In this document: positions 33,307-46,900 of the stretch, piece by piece | Layout of the letters: the number at the start of each line of letters is the position of its first letter | Numbering within the stretch: the first letter of the stretch is position 1 | DNA from: Nematostella vectensis | Taxonomy: Eukaryota; Cnidaria; Anthozoa; Actiniaria; Edwardsiidae | Direction of reading: 5' to 3' | Assembly (NCBI RefSeq): GCF_932526225.1 | Contig: NC_064034.1 | Span: 19,838,927 to 19,902,926 of the forward strand | DNA length: 64,000 bases | Notes under the pieces: model-generated | Database searches by the model: none | Told to the model about the DNA's origin: nothing | Seen by the model: only the letters and a program-made list of their open reading frames with translations | Program-made: the position numbers and the translations under genes

Positions 33307-36300
33307 TCAATAGGAAAAATTCAATAAAAATCTTTCCCTTCCAAACCAACAATGCATTTGTCTGTCATCTAAGGGATTTTTTGCTTGAAAATTTGTATCT
33401 GCATTTCTGTACGACTGTGTGTGGTTCTTCGAGAGAAACGTCGTGTTAGACAACAATGCAAGTATTACCTGACGAAACGCGGTCGCATTGAAGCTGTAAA
33501 AGGCAAAGCAGTCTCTCGATTGGAGCATGCGCGGTTGTTCCCCTACGATTTCACATATCTTGACGTCCCCTGACCCCCCGCAGTGCTGGTAGTTATACCC
33601 CCTACAGTGCGCATGTCTCATGCAGTGGTCCCCACATTGCAGCCTGGTGAAGACTCGGTGTGACGTCATGGTCATGTGACCTGGGGCGGCCATGTTAAGG
33701 GTGACGTTCTTCATATCTTGATGATCGGTAGGGGGAGGTGACGGGCAGGTCGTGGGAAGGGAGGGTCTACGGAATTGTTTAGTGTCTAAAAAGGACAAGT
33801 AAGAAGTTTGTTGTTCACATATGTGTAAAAGCTGCGCGGAAAAAAATCTTATGTGATATGAGATATATAACTGTCACGGCGAAACAAGAAACGCTATGAT
33901 ACAAATTGTGGAAGCCTGAAATGTAACGAAGGATGTCAATACACTTGGTTCTTTATTAGTGACTCACAAAAATAATACCTTTGAATCTCGTTAGATGTGA
34001 CGGGGCCTTAATCTCAGCAGTCCCGCTAATGAATCCACCTCTTGCTCGTGCCCACTCTATCACGGTTCCAAAAACCGCAGGACACGATTTAGTACGATAC
34101 AAGAACTCTATGTTATTAAAACTCAGCCCAGTCCTCCAGATATTCAAACACGTGACTCTTCCTACACATCCGGGGTCTGTTGTTATGGAGAGGACCATGA
34201 TGTTATCGGTGTGGTTGTGGTGCTTTGTGGGAATCCTCCTTGTGGCTTCAAAGCTCTGTTTACTGTTGATATAGACGGTGAAGTGAGAATCGTTCCAGAA
34301 CGTGCAGACGAACTGCCAGCCTTGCTTGGGCACCGCGACGTAAGGTATCCTGAAAATGCAAGCACGTTTTGTTATATATTTTGGTAAAAATTGTGTGTCT
34401 ACCTACAGGTGTGCACCTAAGATTTAATTAGGTGGGGGTGGGGGTGGGGGTGGGGGTGGGAGGTGGGGGGAGGGTCGCCCACTGCGCACGTATTCATTTC
34501 TCCTTTTAGAAAAAGACTTGAATACGTGCTTAATCTCCTGGAAGAAGAAAAAACCCGATCTTGATATTTTCGGGTGCAAGTGCATCAATCACAACACAAT
34601 TTTAATAAAGGAATTCTGCCGGCAACTTGTCAAAAAACTTGAAAAGGTCACGGGCATGTTGATAAGTTCCTCGCAGCTTTAGTTTGCTTTTCCACTCTAC
34701 TATGTGCGAGCATGAATTTGCCAGTTGCGCTCCGTCTAGCGTGTGATAATATATACACTCGAAGAATACATTTTAAAGAATGCTAGATAAATATTTGAAT
34801 AGAAAAAAGTAAGGCGCATCTTGATCCGTTACAGCCGAATTCGATGTATAGCGATGGGGCATTAAATTCAACCAACTGCCTTAAAATTATTACGCTTTTG
34901 CTGTCCCTTAGGGGGTCTCACAGTGATTTTAGAGCTTCGACCACACCCAATGTGCTATCCTTAAGGGTTAAAAATGTTGTTGAAAAGTGCTATCCCATAG
35001 GGGGTTTTCGGCTTTTCTGTTCCGCCATTCATACCGATCTGATTCATGTCCTGTTTCGCTTAGTGCAGTGGCCTGGCTTTCTGTCGCAAACATTGTCTAG
35101 TTTTCGTCCAGTAAATAGCATCGCGATACTTCGAATTCGGCTGTAACAATTTGCAACGATTTTTTTTCTCCACAAATGCTTTTTATTTCGCCCAACAAGG
35201 GGGGTGGCATGTGTCACATCCGTCACCACCTTTTAGACAATGAAAATAATATCGAACAAAAAATAAATTTGCCCCTCCCACGTCAAATATAAAATTGTAA
35301 GTCCCTTACGCCCCACAAGGGCTGTATTAAATGCAATTGCATGTAAAATAAAGCAATCGGAAGCATACCCAGTATTTGCTAAGGGGGGGGGGGGATGCCA
35401 AGTCATGGGTATCACATGAAAAAGGGAAAGTATTTGACAACGCTTCAATGGGAAATGATCCACTTGTGGGGGGTGCGCGCGCACCCTGCTCACCCAGCTT
35501 CATTTGCATCTATTACATCAGCATGTGGATATACGTGAATCGCTCTATCATTACTCATCCAGCCTTTTTGTTTTATTAGAACTCGGAGTGATGAGCGTTG
35601 AGCGTTTACATGATGTGGATATATATCATTTGTCACTTAGCAAGCTACAAATAACCTAGGCCTGGAAGCGTGCTACAAGACACCGTAATAGTCAGGACAT
35701 CACGTTTTAATGAATTGCTGCAATTACTGGAATAATTGATTATTATTAATTTTATATTATTTTTTATATGGTGTTATCAGTGTTAGCAACAGGCTTACCA
35801 ATCACATATTGAAGCTCAGCCAATGCATAGATCACAGACTTGTGTATTATTTTATCAGAGAGTTGATAAAAGTCTTTATTCATGTTCACGTTTTTTTCCT
35901 CGTCAAATTATTTAAAAATCGCAAAATTAGCAATTTGAAGTCACCCGACCAGCTATTTTGGTGTCGACTTTGGCATTAAGTTTAAGAGTAAACATAAAGG
36001 AGCCGTTTTTTTAAGTAAGACGTTTTTTCCCCAAAATTCAAGTTCGCCAGCATTTGAGGTTACCTCGGAAGGAAGACGCAAGGAGATGCTACCGTATGTA
36101 TTATCGGATCCCTTAGCCGATGTAAAACAATGTTTATTTGCTTTAAAATAGTTATTGAAAATAAAAGAGTTTAAGGAAACACCACATTCCCGAATCGTTA
36201 CTGCCATTTGCTAGACAGCAAACATTACACTTACATTGCATTGATAAAATGGTATATACAACTTGTTTGTTATTTCACACATGCTAGAGAAGTTGTTGCA

Positions 36301-37258
36301 AAATCCAAGTTTTTCATTTATAGAACGAAATTGAAGCAAAATTTCTCACGACAGGCGGCCAAGGGCTTGTAAGTGCACCCACCCCCTTGTTTACGCGCCT
36401 CACCTCCAAAGCCTTACCAACCTCGTACCAGGGGGGTCCACGGCTAGACGGCATACTTAAAATTACCCAGAAAACCCCGGGGTGAGGTTGGAAACCTTCG
36501 AGCCGTGTTTCTTTGCGCCAGAATCACTGCGCATTGCGCCGCAACTCAAATTTAAAGCCTCGAATTGTACCCTCTGGTTTGTCAACATAATTCTTTTGAC
36601 CAAACAGAGGGTACAAAATGTTCTTCGTTACATACAATTCAAAACTTGATTGACGTGAGAGGTGTACCCCTGTGTTAGCGCCTTATAAATGAAAACTTGT
36701 AAAAAAAACTCACCTGAATCCATCCATAGAAATACTCGCATTATTTTCACCCTTGGCGTATCTGAGGGTGTGTGTCGCTTTGCTGTTTGGTATTTTATGC
36801 ATGCGGAATATCTTCAGTACGGTGGATGAGTTAACACTGCACTTTAGCGCCTCCCAGAAACACACTCCAGCGGGCACGTGATTATCCACGTGACTAGCCA
36901 TGGGAGCGAATAGTTCGTAGTACCCTCCACCGTAGCCGAAAGCCAGGTCGAAGTCTTTAAAATATATACAAGCATGAGGAGACCTCCAAAGACAGGAAAC
37001 CCGGCTAGAACGCCTAGGCCTGCTCAGCCGCTTTTAGTTCCGGGTTATAGCTATGGGTAACCTTGTGAGGAATGCGCACAGGGAAGCCCGAAACTAAAGC
37101 GTGCGTAGGAGACTACAATAAATGTAGAAATGCAAAAACTACAACCACAAGGCCATAAAAGTTAAAAAAAAAATCTTACCGTTCATTTTAGATGTTTGAA
37201 CTTCAATATGGAGAAATAGCGCCACATAAATAGCGGTGAAAGGGGAGAGTGCCGTCAT
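33307..37258 (-). CDS. Secreted protein with LamG/pentraxin-like and PAN/apple domains
   Basis: Four minus-strand exons with matching phases: 37258-37180, 36954-36714, 34349-33979 and 33785-33469, giving 336 codons. Exon 1 starts at an ATG and encodes a likely signal peptide (PFTAIYVALFLHIEV core). Exons 2 and 3 encode residues 27-230, a concanavalin-A-like fold region with GYGGGYYELFAP, GWQFVCTFWNDSHFTVYIN and CVGRVTCLNIWR. This matches the usual LamG/pentraxin pattern of a WxxVxxTFxN strand and a late Cys-Trp motif. A Pro/Thr-rich linker (236-250) leads to a PAN/apple-like module with cysteines 281, 285, 291, 299, 308 and 323. After the final Gln a donor (CAG then GTAATA, 33468) suggests another exon I could not find; without splicing the frame stops at 33307. 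Probably extracellular, carbohydrate- or matrix-binding; the ligand is unknown. Structure confidence is high, family assignment moderate. Confidence 0.78.
34434..34482 (+). repeat. GGGGGT simple repeat in intron 2 of the PAN gene
   Basis: About six copies of GTGGGG-type hexamers followed by further G runs. Confidence 0.9.
34828..35147. mobile_element. 320-bp TIR element in intron 2 of the PAN gene
   Basis: It begins GTTACAGCCGAATTCGA and ends with the exact reverse complement (TCGAATTCGGCTGTAAC). No transposase is visible, so it is a non-autonomous element. I could not settle a target-site duplication. Confidence 0.85.
36565..36616. other. Short intronic hairpin
   Basis: TTGTACCCTCTGGTTTG pairs with CAAACAGAGGGTACAA across a loop of about 20 bases, with one unpaired base. 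Confidence 0.7.
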
Positions 37259-37962
37259 TTAGAGCATCTTTCAGTATTTAGAAAACTGGAAAATTTTGTG
37301 TTTCTTCCTTTTTGTTTTTTGAATAAGGCTAATTCAAACTCTTGCAAAGCCAGTCTTGAGCTAACTAATGTTATCATGGCTGTTTTGTCAGTTAAAAGTC
37401 GTCTCTACTGGCGTGCAAATAACGGAAATTCTCATTATTTGGGCAGTTTGAGACAGAAAACAATTAAAAGACGACATTGCGGATATTGCGTCGGTGCTTA
37501 ATGTCTATTAAGCCCCTAATTTACTGGCTTTGCTGTGCCTAAATGTCCCACTATTTGTACACTATTTGTACACGAAAGGGTTTAACAAGAATATGAATGA
37601 TATGAAACAGAGACAATTTGCTTATATACAAATAAGGAGAAATTGCACATTGTCAAAAAAGTCTTTCGGTTTAGCTATTATGTCTACACCAGATGGTCGA
37701 GGCCCTGTCCTAAAAGAATTGAAAAAAAAAAAAAAAAACTCGTAAGTGCAAAGGTGTGCTAAGGAGAGCTGACTTCCCAGTCTTCGCGCGCCATATGCAA
37801 ATTTACAAGTGGTCATGACAACACTCAATTCCAAAATGGCGGCCTACGTGTGTACACAACTTGATTTTCTGTAGTTCGTGGATTTCAAACACGGAATCAA
37901 ACCGCCCCAAAATCACAAATATGAATTGGTGATCAGATAAGTCCCCGAAAAATCAAATTACA
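37259..37962. promoter_or_regulatory. 704-bp interval between two divergent start codons
   Basis: The PAN-domain gene starts leftward at 37258 and the EF-hand gene starts rightward at 37963. Both first coding exons are supported, so this interval must hold at least the 5' leaders and may act as a shared promoter. It contains a poly(A) run at 37723-37738. I see no clear TATA box or named site. Confidence 0.45.
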
Positions 37963-40900
37963 ATGGCTTGCAATGAGAAAGAGTTCAAGCTTCCTAAACA
38001 AAGAGACTTTTTGCCCGCAAAGAAATATCGAGACGCCGTCAAGCGATGGGGTGAACCGAACCAGATGACTCGCAAAAGGGTTATAATCGTACCAACCATA
38101 CAGTGCGAAGAAAGAGATGCAGATGTATACGGAGATAGTAGAAGGAGGAGCGGGCTGGCATCTAGTGCAGATGGATCTAGAGGAACGCGAGGTTTGTGAC
38201 GACACCAGTTTTTGGGTATCTAGGATTTCACGTGAATCTTGTTATCATGGTTGTTTCCCAATATCAATTAACACATTGACCCCTCAACCGGCCTGTACCG
38301 GCTTTGAGAAGTACCCACAACCCCAAAAATTCATAAATGCAAAATAAAAACAACAAGATAAAGATACTCAGGCATCAGTCTAAGGGATAAATGGTCTTGC
38401 AGATATGCATCCAACCAAGGTGTTGGCAACTACTTTTAAGCCAAATAAAAGCACAGGTTCTTTGACAAATTTCAAATCGAACAAGGAAAGAAAAGCAGGA
38501 TCACCCCTTTCAATAAAACGTTCAAAATTCCACACAAGGGAGAGAAATCAGCAAACACAGCTCAAGACACAAATAGATACCTTTATTCTGATCCTCCAGG
38601 TTCATTTCCATGGCCTCAAAACACAATGTCCACTCCTTGAAGGCTTGTAAAACCACTTGGATGCCTTTACAGATTGCAAAGCATTCTGGGAGATCCAGGG
38701 AAAAATTCACAAGGGGAGGGCCAGTCAACACTCCTCTCCCCAAAGTCAGATGGTTTTTTATAAGTCTTTTCACCCCGAAGCCAAACGAATCAATTCCAGG
38801 CCATACAGACCCAGAATAGCAGTGTCAACAATTTTGGAATCAATTTGGTTCCAGAAAAGACAGCATTTAGGAGAGCTGTGGTGATTCATTAGAAAATTAT
38901 TTTCTCATCCAGGCAAAGCCAAACAAGAAAAAATCATCACGAATCCACCTTTGCTTGCAAATATCCATAAGCAAAGCACTCAATTATGCCCCAATAGACT
39001 TCATGATGTCCTGAGACACTCTCTTAATATGCTCATAGCTGTATTTTTGATGAAAAATACAAGCAACCATCAAGTTGTGCTCACTTCAGCACAATGACGA
39101 GGGATTAAAAGTGGGGGCCGCAAAGCACTGTTGGAAAGCTTGGATACCGCTGACTAGGTGCAGCTGTGTTTGGCAGGTTTGACAGGCGGTATAAAACTCA
39201 GAATAGGGGGGGAGGTATCTGTTTTCAGTCTGTTTTTTGTTAATTCAACTCAAAAATAGCCAGGGTTAACCATACCTGTCAACTCTCCTGCATTTGGCGG
39301 GAGTCTCAAGATTTTGGTACCCATGTCCCGCGTTGCACACCAAATCTCCCGCTTTTTAACGATTTTTATCGCTTCCAAAATTATTCTATAGAAAATCGTC
39401 ATTTTGCCTATTTTCTATTAACATATTTGAAACAATAATTCCCTTGCGTAGCGCAATCTATTTAACACCCTCCTGAGATCTATACGGGGATTTGTTAGCG
39501 AGAGCTAAAAAAATTTAAGGCCCCATGTCCATTTGTTTGTATTTTCATTTGTTCTATAGAAATTGAGATGTGATGAACCATTGAGCCCTTGTATTCTGTA
39601 ATCGGTCGGTTCTTGATCTTCCTAATTTAAACAGTGTATACATTTTAGTTTAAAATGTACAAAAAGAGTTTCAATGCTCCTTTTTCTACAGGGACTCTTC
39701 TTTGTGACTCTCTGTCACAAATGCTGTACTGAAATCTACTAGATTTTAATGATACTAATTTGCAAAAAAAAAATGCATCAAATACTTGTATAAAAAGTGG
39801 TATATAATATTTAATTTGCTATTACTTGCCAAGAATTCTCCACCTTATTTTATGCAAAATAAGATTATTAGCTCCCAAAGGCGATGCTTGAGTGTAGTAC
39901 CAATGCAATAAATGTGTTTTTCAGGTCAAATTAACAACCAGCATCTAGAGGACTCAGAGTCTTCTCAGGAGGCAAAGTACAAAGCATGGCTGGCAGAGCG
40001 GAAGAAGCTGAGATCCATCCTAAACAACAGTGGTCTTAACCAGGAATGGCTGTCCAAGAAAAATACTAAAACAGCCCTTGAGCAGCGAGTCCTCAAGCGC
40101 ATGAAACAGGAGGCTAACCCTGAAATACGGGTCAAGAAAGTGAGTTTCCCAGTTCTTTACCATAATCTTTGATATAAGCAACTTGCATTAAGTCACATGA
40201 CTTTTTGGGTTACAAACTTATGCCCAAATAAATGCAAAAATAGCTGTGTCCATCACACCAGAGAGTAAACAATAAAATCCTCAAAAAAAATTAGACCTTC
40301 CAAGACTTACTAGCTTATTCATAAGTCCTGATTTGTTGTTATATATCTGTTGTTATTTTGCCGCCAAAAGTTAAAGCAGCATGCAAGTTTAAAACCCAAA
40401 AAATCAGTATGATTTCTTAGTGCAAGTTGCCTACTGGATCTATATTATTGTGAGTAAATAGAGAAGGTTAATTTTGGGATATCTTTTTTTTTTTGTATCA
40501 ACTGTTAAGCCATGTTCTGTTACAGCTACCTCCAATTGTAACTGCTGATGATGAAAACATCACTGGAGTAGACAAAGGTGTTCCAACAATCCGCCAACCC
40601 TCCCCAGCTGCGCTGGCGTTGATACAAGAATACCTAGACCAAAGAAGGTTGAGACTTGTTGACCTTTTTGCACAAGCAGATAAGGACAAAAACTGGGTTG
40701 TGACAAGAGTAGAGTTCAGGAATATCATTCGTTCCACTGGGATCCCAATAACAGAGTCTGACTTGGAGGATTTGATAATGGCATTAGATAGAGATGATAA
40801 TGATGCACTTGATTACAGAGAACTGGCTAGTGGACGGCAATCTTATCTTGAGGAGAGGTGAGGATTTTATTTGGCACATAGTATAAAACACCAAGGCTAG

Positions 40901-43900
40901 TCAGGGGCCATTTTCATTTTAGCTAAGCTGCAACTCAAATTTTGCCAATTTAATGGTTGAACAGGGTTTCTTTTTTGAATGTTTTAACTTGCCTTTAATA
41001 AAGTTGGGGTTTTCTCTCACACCAGGTTCTGTATGTTACAAGGATGAAAAAACGGTAGCTGATAGAGACTCTTTTAACTGAGCCAAATGAGATAGTTAGC
41101 TTGAAATATCCCACTTTTTGTGCCTTTGAAGGTTCTTTAGCAGTTATAACTCTCACATGAGTACTTGAGAATGCTGAATAGTTTCTGTATCTATCAGGGG
41201 AGTTTCTGTATCTATCAGGGGAGTCTCTGTATCTATCAGGGGAGTCTCTGTATCTATCAGGGGAGTCTCTGTATCTATCAGGGGAGTGTATGTATCTTTT
41301 AGGGGAGTGTATGTATCTATCAGGGGAGTGTATGTATCTATCAGGGGAGTGTATGTATCTATCAGGGGAGTGTATGTATCTATCAGGGGAGTGCATGTAT
41401 CTATCAGGGGAGTGTATGTATCTATCAGGGGAGTGTATGTATCTATCAGGGGAGTGTATGTATCTATCAGGGGAGTGTATGTATCTATCAGGGGAGTGTA
41501 TGTATGTTGTGGTTTGAAATGTGGCATGGTTTGAATTTTTTTGAAACTGGTTTGAATTTTTCAAACTAGCTCATTTTTGGATACCTAGCATTCTAAAAGG
41601 GATTTTATTTTTGGGGAGTCATTAATAAAACAGGGGCTTGGATTTTTTGAGGGTTGGGAGGTGTAACTAAAAGAACTAGATAAAAGAATATGCAAATATC
41701 CCCTTTTCAAACCAGTTTTAACAATTTCAAACCAAGAAGCATTTCAAACCACAACATGTATCTATCAGGGGAGTGTATGTATCTATCAGGGGAGTGTATG
41801 TATCTATCAGGGGAGTGTATGTATCTATCAGGGGAGTGTATGTATCTACCAGGGGAGTGTGTGTATCTATCAGGGGAGTGTATGTATCTATCAGGGGAGT
41901 GTATGTATCTATCAGGGGAGTGTATGTATCTTTCAGGGGAGTGCATGTATCTATCAGGGGAGTGTATGTATCTATCAGGGGAGTGTATATGTATCTATCA
42001 GGGGAGTGTATGTATCTATCAGGGGAGTGTAAATATCTATCAGGGGAGTGTATGTATCTATCAGGGGACTGTATGTATCTATCAGGGGAGTGCATGTATC
42101 TATCAGGGGAGTGTATGTATCTATCAGGGGAGTGTATGTATCTATCAGGGGAGTGTATGTATCTATCAGGGGAGTGTAAATATCTATCAGGGGAGTGTAT
42201 GTATCTATCAGGGGAGTGTATGTATCTATCAGGGGAGTGTATGTATCTATCAGGGGAGTGTATGTATCTATCAGGGGAGTGTATGTATCTATCAGGGGAG
42301 TGTATGTATCTATCAGGGGAGTGTATGTATCTATCAGGGGAGTGTAAATATCTATCAGGGGAGTGTATGTATCTATCAGGGGAGTGTATGTATCTATCAG
42401 GGGAGTGTATGTATCTATCAGGGGAGTGTATGTATCTATCAGGGGAGTGTATGTATCTATCAGGGGAGTGTATGTATCTATCAGGGGAGTGTATGTATCT
42501 ACCAGGGGAGTGTATGTATCTATCAGGGGAGTGTAAGTATCTATCAGGGGAGTGTATGTATCTATCAGGGGAGTGTATGTATCTATCAGGGGAGTGTATG
42601 TATCTATCAGGGGAGTGTATGTATCTACCAGGGGAGTGTATGTATCTATCAGGGGAGTGTATGTATCTATCAGGGGAGTGTATGTATCTATCAGGGGAGT
42701 GTATGTATCTATCAGGGGAGTGTATGTATCTATCAGGGGACTGTATGTATCTATCAGGGGAGTGTATGTATCTATCAGGGGAGTGTATGTATCTATCAGG
42801 GGAGTGTAAATATCTATCAGGGGAGTGTATGTATCTATCAGGGGACTGTATGTATCTATCAGGGGAGTGTATGTATCTATCAGGGGAGTGTAAGTATCTA
42901 TCAGGGGAGTGTATGTATCTACCAGGGGAGTGTAAGTATCTATCAGGGGAGTGTAAATATCTATCAGGGGAGTGTATGTATCTATCAGGGGAGTGTATGT
43001 ATCTATCAGGGGAGTGTAAATATCTATCAGGGAAGTGTATGTATCTATCAGGGGAGTGTATGTATCTATCAGGGGACTGTATGTATCTATCAGGGGAGTG
43101 TATGTATCTATCAGGGGAGTGTATGTATCTATCAGGGGAGTGTAAATATATATCAGGGGAGTGTATGTATCTATCAGGGGACTGTATGTATCTATCAGGG
43201 GAGTGTATGTATCTATCAGGGGAGTGTAAGTATCTATCAGGGGAGTGTATGTATCTATCAGGGGAGTGTAAGTATCTATCAGGGGAGTGTAAATATCTAT
43301 CAGGGGAGTGTATGTATCTATCAGGGGACTGTATGTATCTATCAGGGGAGTGTATGTATCTATCAGGGGAGTGTAAATATCTATCAGGGGAGTGTATGTA
43401 TCTATCAGGGGAGTGTATGTATCTATCAGGGGAGTGTATGTATCTATCAGGGGAGTGTAAATATCTATCAGGGGAGTGTATGTATCTATCAGGGGACTGT
43501 ATGTATCTATCAGGGGAGTGTATGTATCTATCAGGGGAGTTTCTGTATCTATCAGGGGAGTGTATGTATCTATCAGGGGAGTGTATGTATCTATCAGGGG
43601 AGTGTATGTATCTATCAGGGGAGTGTATGTATCTATCAGGGGAGTGTATGTATCTATCAGGGGAGTTTCTGTATCTATCAGGGGAGTGTATGTATCTATC
43701 AGGGGAGTGCATGTATCTATCAGGGGAGTGTATGTATCTATCAGGGGAGTTTCTGTATCTATCAGGGGAGTGTATGTATCTACCAGGGGAGTGTATGTAT
43801 CTATCAGGGGAGTGTATGTATCTATCAGGGGAGTGTATGTATCTATCAGGGGAGTGTATGTATCTATCAGGGGATTGTAAATATCTATCAGGGGAGTGTA

Positions 43901-46900
43901 AATATCTATCAGGGGAGTGTATGTATCTATCAGGGGAGTGTATGTATCTATCAGGGGAGTGTATGTATCTACCAGGGGAGTGTATGTATCTATCAGGGGA
44001 GTGTAAGTATCTATCAGGGGAGTGTATGTATCTATCAGGGGAGTGTATGTATCTATCAGGGGAGTGTATGTATCTATCAGGGGAGTGTATGTATCTATCG
44101 GGAGTGTATGTATCTATCAGGGGAGTGTAAATATCTATCAGGGGAGTGTATGTATCTATCAGGGGACTGTATGTATCTATCAGGGGAGTGTATGTATCTA
44201 TCAGGGGAGTGTATGTATCTATCAGGGGAGTGCATGTATCTATCAGGGGAGTGTATGTATCTATCAGGGGAGTGTATGTATCTATCAGGGGAGTGTATGT
44301 ATCTATCAGGGGAGTGTAAATATCTATCAGGGGAGTGTATGTATCTATCAGGGGACTGTATGTATCTATCAGGGGAGTGCATGTATCTATCAGGGGAGTG
44401 TATGTATCTATCAGGGGAGTGTATGTATCTATCAGGGGAGTGTATGTATCTATCAGGGGAGTGTATGTATCTATCAGGGGAGTGTATGTATCTATCAGGG
44501 GAGTGTATGTATCTATCAGGGGAGTGTATGTATCTATCAGGGGAGTGTATGTATCTATCAGGGGAGTGTATGTATCTATCAGGGGAGTGTATGTATCTAT
44601 CAGGGGAGTGTATGTATCTATCAGGGGAGTGTAAATATCTATCAGGGGAGTGTATGTATCTATCAGGGGAGTGTATGTATCTATCAGGGGAGTGTAAATA
44701 TCTATCAGGGAAGTGTATGTATCTATCAGGGGAGTGTATGTATCTATCAGGGGACTGTATGTATCTATCAGGGGAGTGTATGTATCTATCAGGGGAGTGT
44801 ATGTATCTATCAGGGGAGTGTAAATATATATCAGGGGAGTGTATGTATCTATCAGGGGACTGTATGTATCTATCAGGGGAGTGTATGTATCTATCAGGGG
44901 AGTGTAAGTATCTATCAGGGGAGTGTATGTATCTATCAGGGGAGTGTAAGTATCTATCAGGGGAGTGTAAATATCTATCAGGGGAGTGTATGTATCTATC
45001 AGGGGACTGTATGTATCTATCAGGGGAGTGTATGTATCTATCAGGGGAGTGTAAATATCTATCAGGGGAGTGTATGTATCTATCAGGGGAGTGTATGTAT
45101 CTATCAGGGGAGTGTATGTATCTATCAGGGGAGTGTAAATATCTATCAGGGGAGTGTATGTATCTATCAGGGGACTGTATGTATCTATCAGGGGAGTGTA
45201 TGTATCTATCAGGGGAGTTTCTGTATCTATCAGGGGAGTGTATGTATCTATCAGGGGAGTGTATGTATCTATCAGGGGAGTGTATGTATCTATCAGGGGA
45301 GTGTATGTATCTATCAGGGGAGTGTATGTATCTATCAGGGGAGTTTCTGTATCTATCAGGGGAGTGTATGTATCTATCAGGGGAGTGCATGTATCTATCA
45401 GGGGAGTGTATGTATCTATCAGGGGAGTTTCTGTATCTATCAGGGGAGTGTATGTATCTACCAGGGGAGTGTATGTATCTATCAGGGGAGTGTATGTATC
45501 TATCAGGGGAGTGTATGTATCTATCAGGGGAGTGTATGTATCTATCAGGGGATTGTAAATATCTATCAGGGGAGTGTAAATATCTATCAGGGGAGTGTAT
45601 GTATCTATCAGGGGAGTGTATGTATCTATCAGGGGAGTGTATGTATCTACCAGGGGAGTGTATGTATCTATCAGGGGAGTGTAAGTATCTATCAGGGGAG
45701 TGTATGTATCTATCAGGGGAGTGTATGTATCTATCAGGGGAGTGTATGTATCTATCAGGGGAGTGTATGTATCTATCGGGAGTGTATGTATCTATCAGGG
45801 GAGTGTAAATATCTATCAGGGGAGTGTATGTATCTATCAGGGGACTGTATGTATCTATCAGGGGAGTGTATGTATCTATCAGGGGAGTGTATGTATCTAT
45901 CAGGGGAGTGCATGTATCTATCAGGGGAGTGTATGTATCTATCAGGGGAGTGTATGTATCTATCAGGGGAGTGTATGTATCTATCAGGGGAGTGTAAATA
46001 TCTATCAGGGGAGTGTATGTATCTATCAGGGGACTGTATGTATCTATCAGGGGAGTGCATGTATCTATCAGGGGAGTGTATGTATCTATCAGGGGAGTGT
46101 ATGTATCTATCAGGGGAGTGTATGTATCTATCAGGGGAGTGTATGTATCTATCAGGGGAGTGTATGTATCTATCAGGGGAGTGTATGTATCTATCAGGGG
46201 AGTGTATGTATCTATCAGGGGAGTGTATGTATCTATCAGGGGAGTGTATGTATCTATCAGGGGAGTGTATGTATCTATCAGGGGAGTGTATGTATCTATC
46301 AGGGGAGTGTAAATATCTATCAGGGGAGTGTATGTATCTATCAGGGGAGTGTATGTATCTATCAGGGGAGTGTATGTATCTATCAGGGGAGTGTATGTAT
46401 CTACCAGGGGAGTGTATGTATCTATCAGGGGAGTGTAAGTATCTATCAGGGGAGTGTATGTATCTATCAGGGGAGTGTAAGTATCTATCAGGGGAGTGTA
46501 AATATCTATCAGGGGAGTGTATGTATCTATCAGGGGACTGTATGTATCTATCAGGGGAGTGTATGTATCTATCAGGGGAGTGTAAATATCTATCAGGGGA
46601 GTGTATGTATCTATCAGGGGAGTGTATGTATCTATCAGGGGAGTGTATGTATCTATCAGGGGAGTGTAAATATCTATCAGGGGAGTGTATGTATCTATCA
46701 GGGGAGTGTATGTATCTATCAGGGGACTGTATGTATCTATCAGGGGAGTGTATGTATCTATCAGGGGAGTGTATGTATCTATCAGGGGAGTGTATGTATC
46801 TATCAGGGGAGTGTATGTATCTATCAGGGGACTGTATGTATCTATCAGGGGAGTGTATGTATCTATCAGGGGAGTGTAAGTATCTATCAGGGGTGTGTAT

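Noticed and set aside
35953-36207. Minus-strand open frame of 84 codons inside intron 2 of the PAN gene
   Set aside because: It is moderately protein-like, but the flanking exons join in phase without it and no matching splice sites were found.
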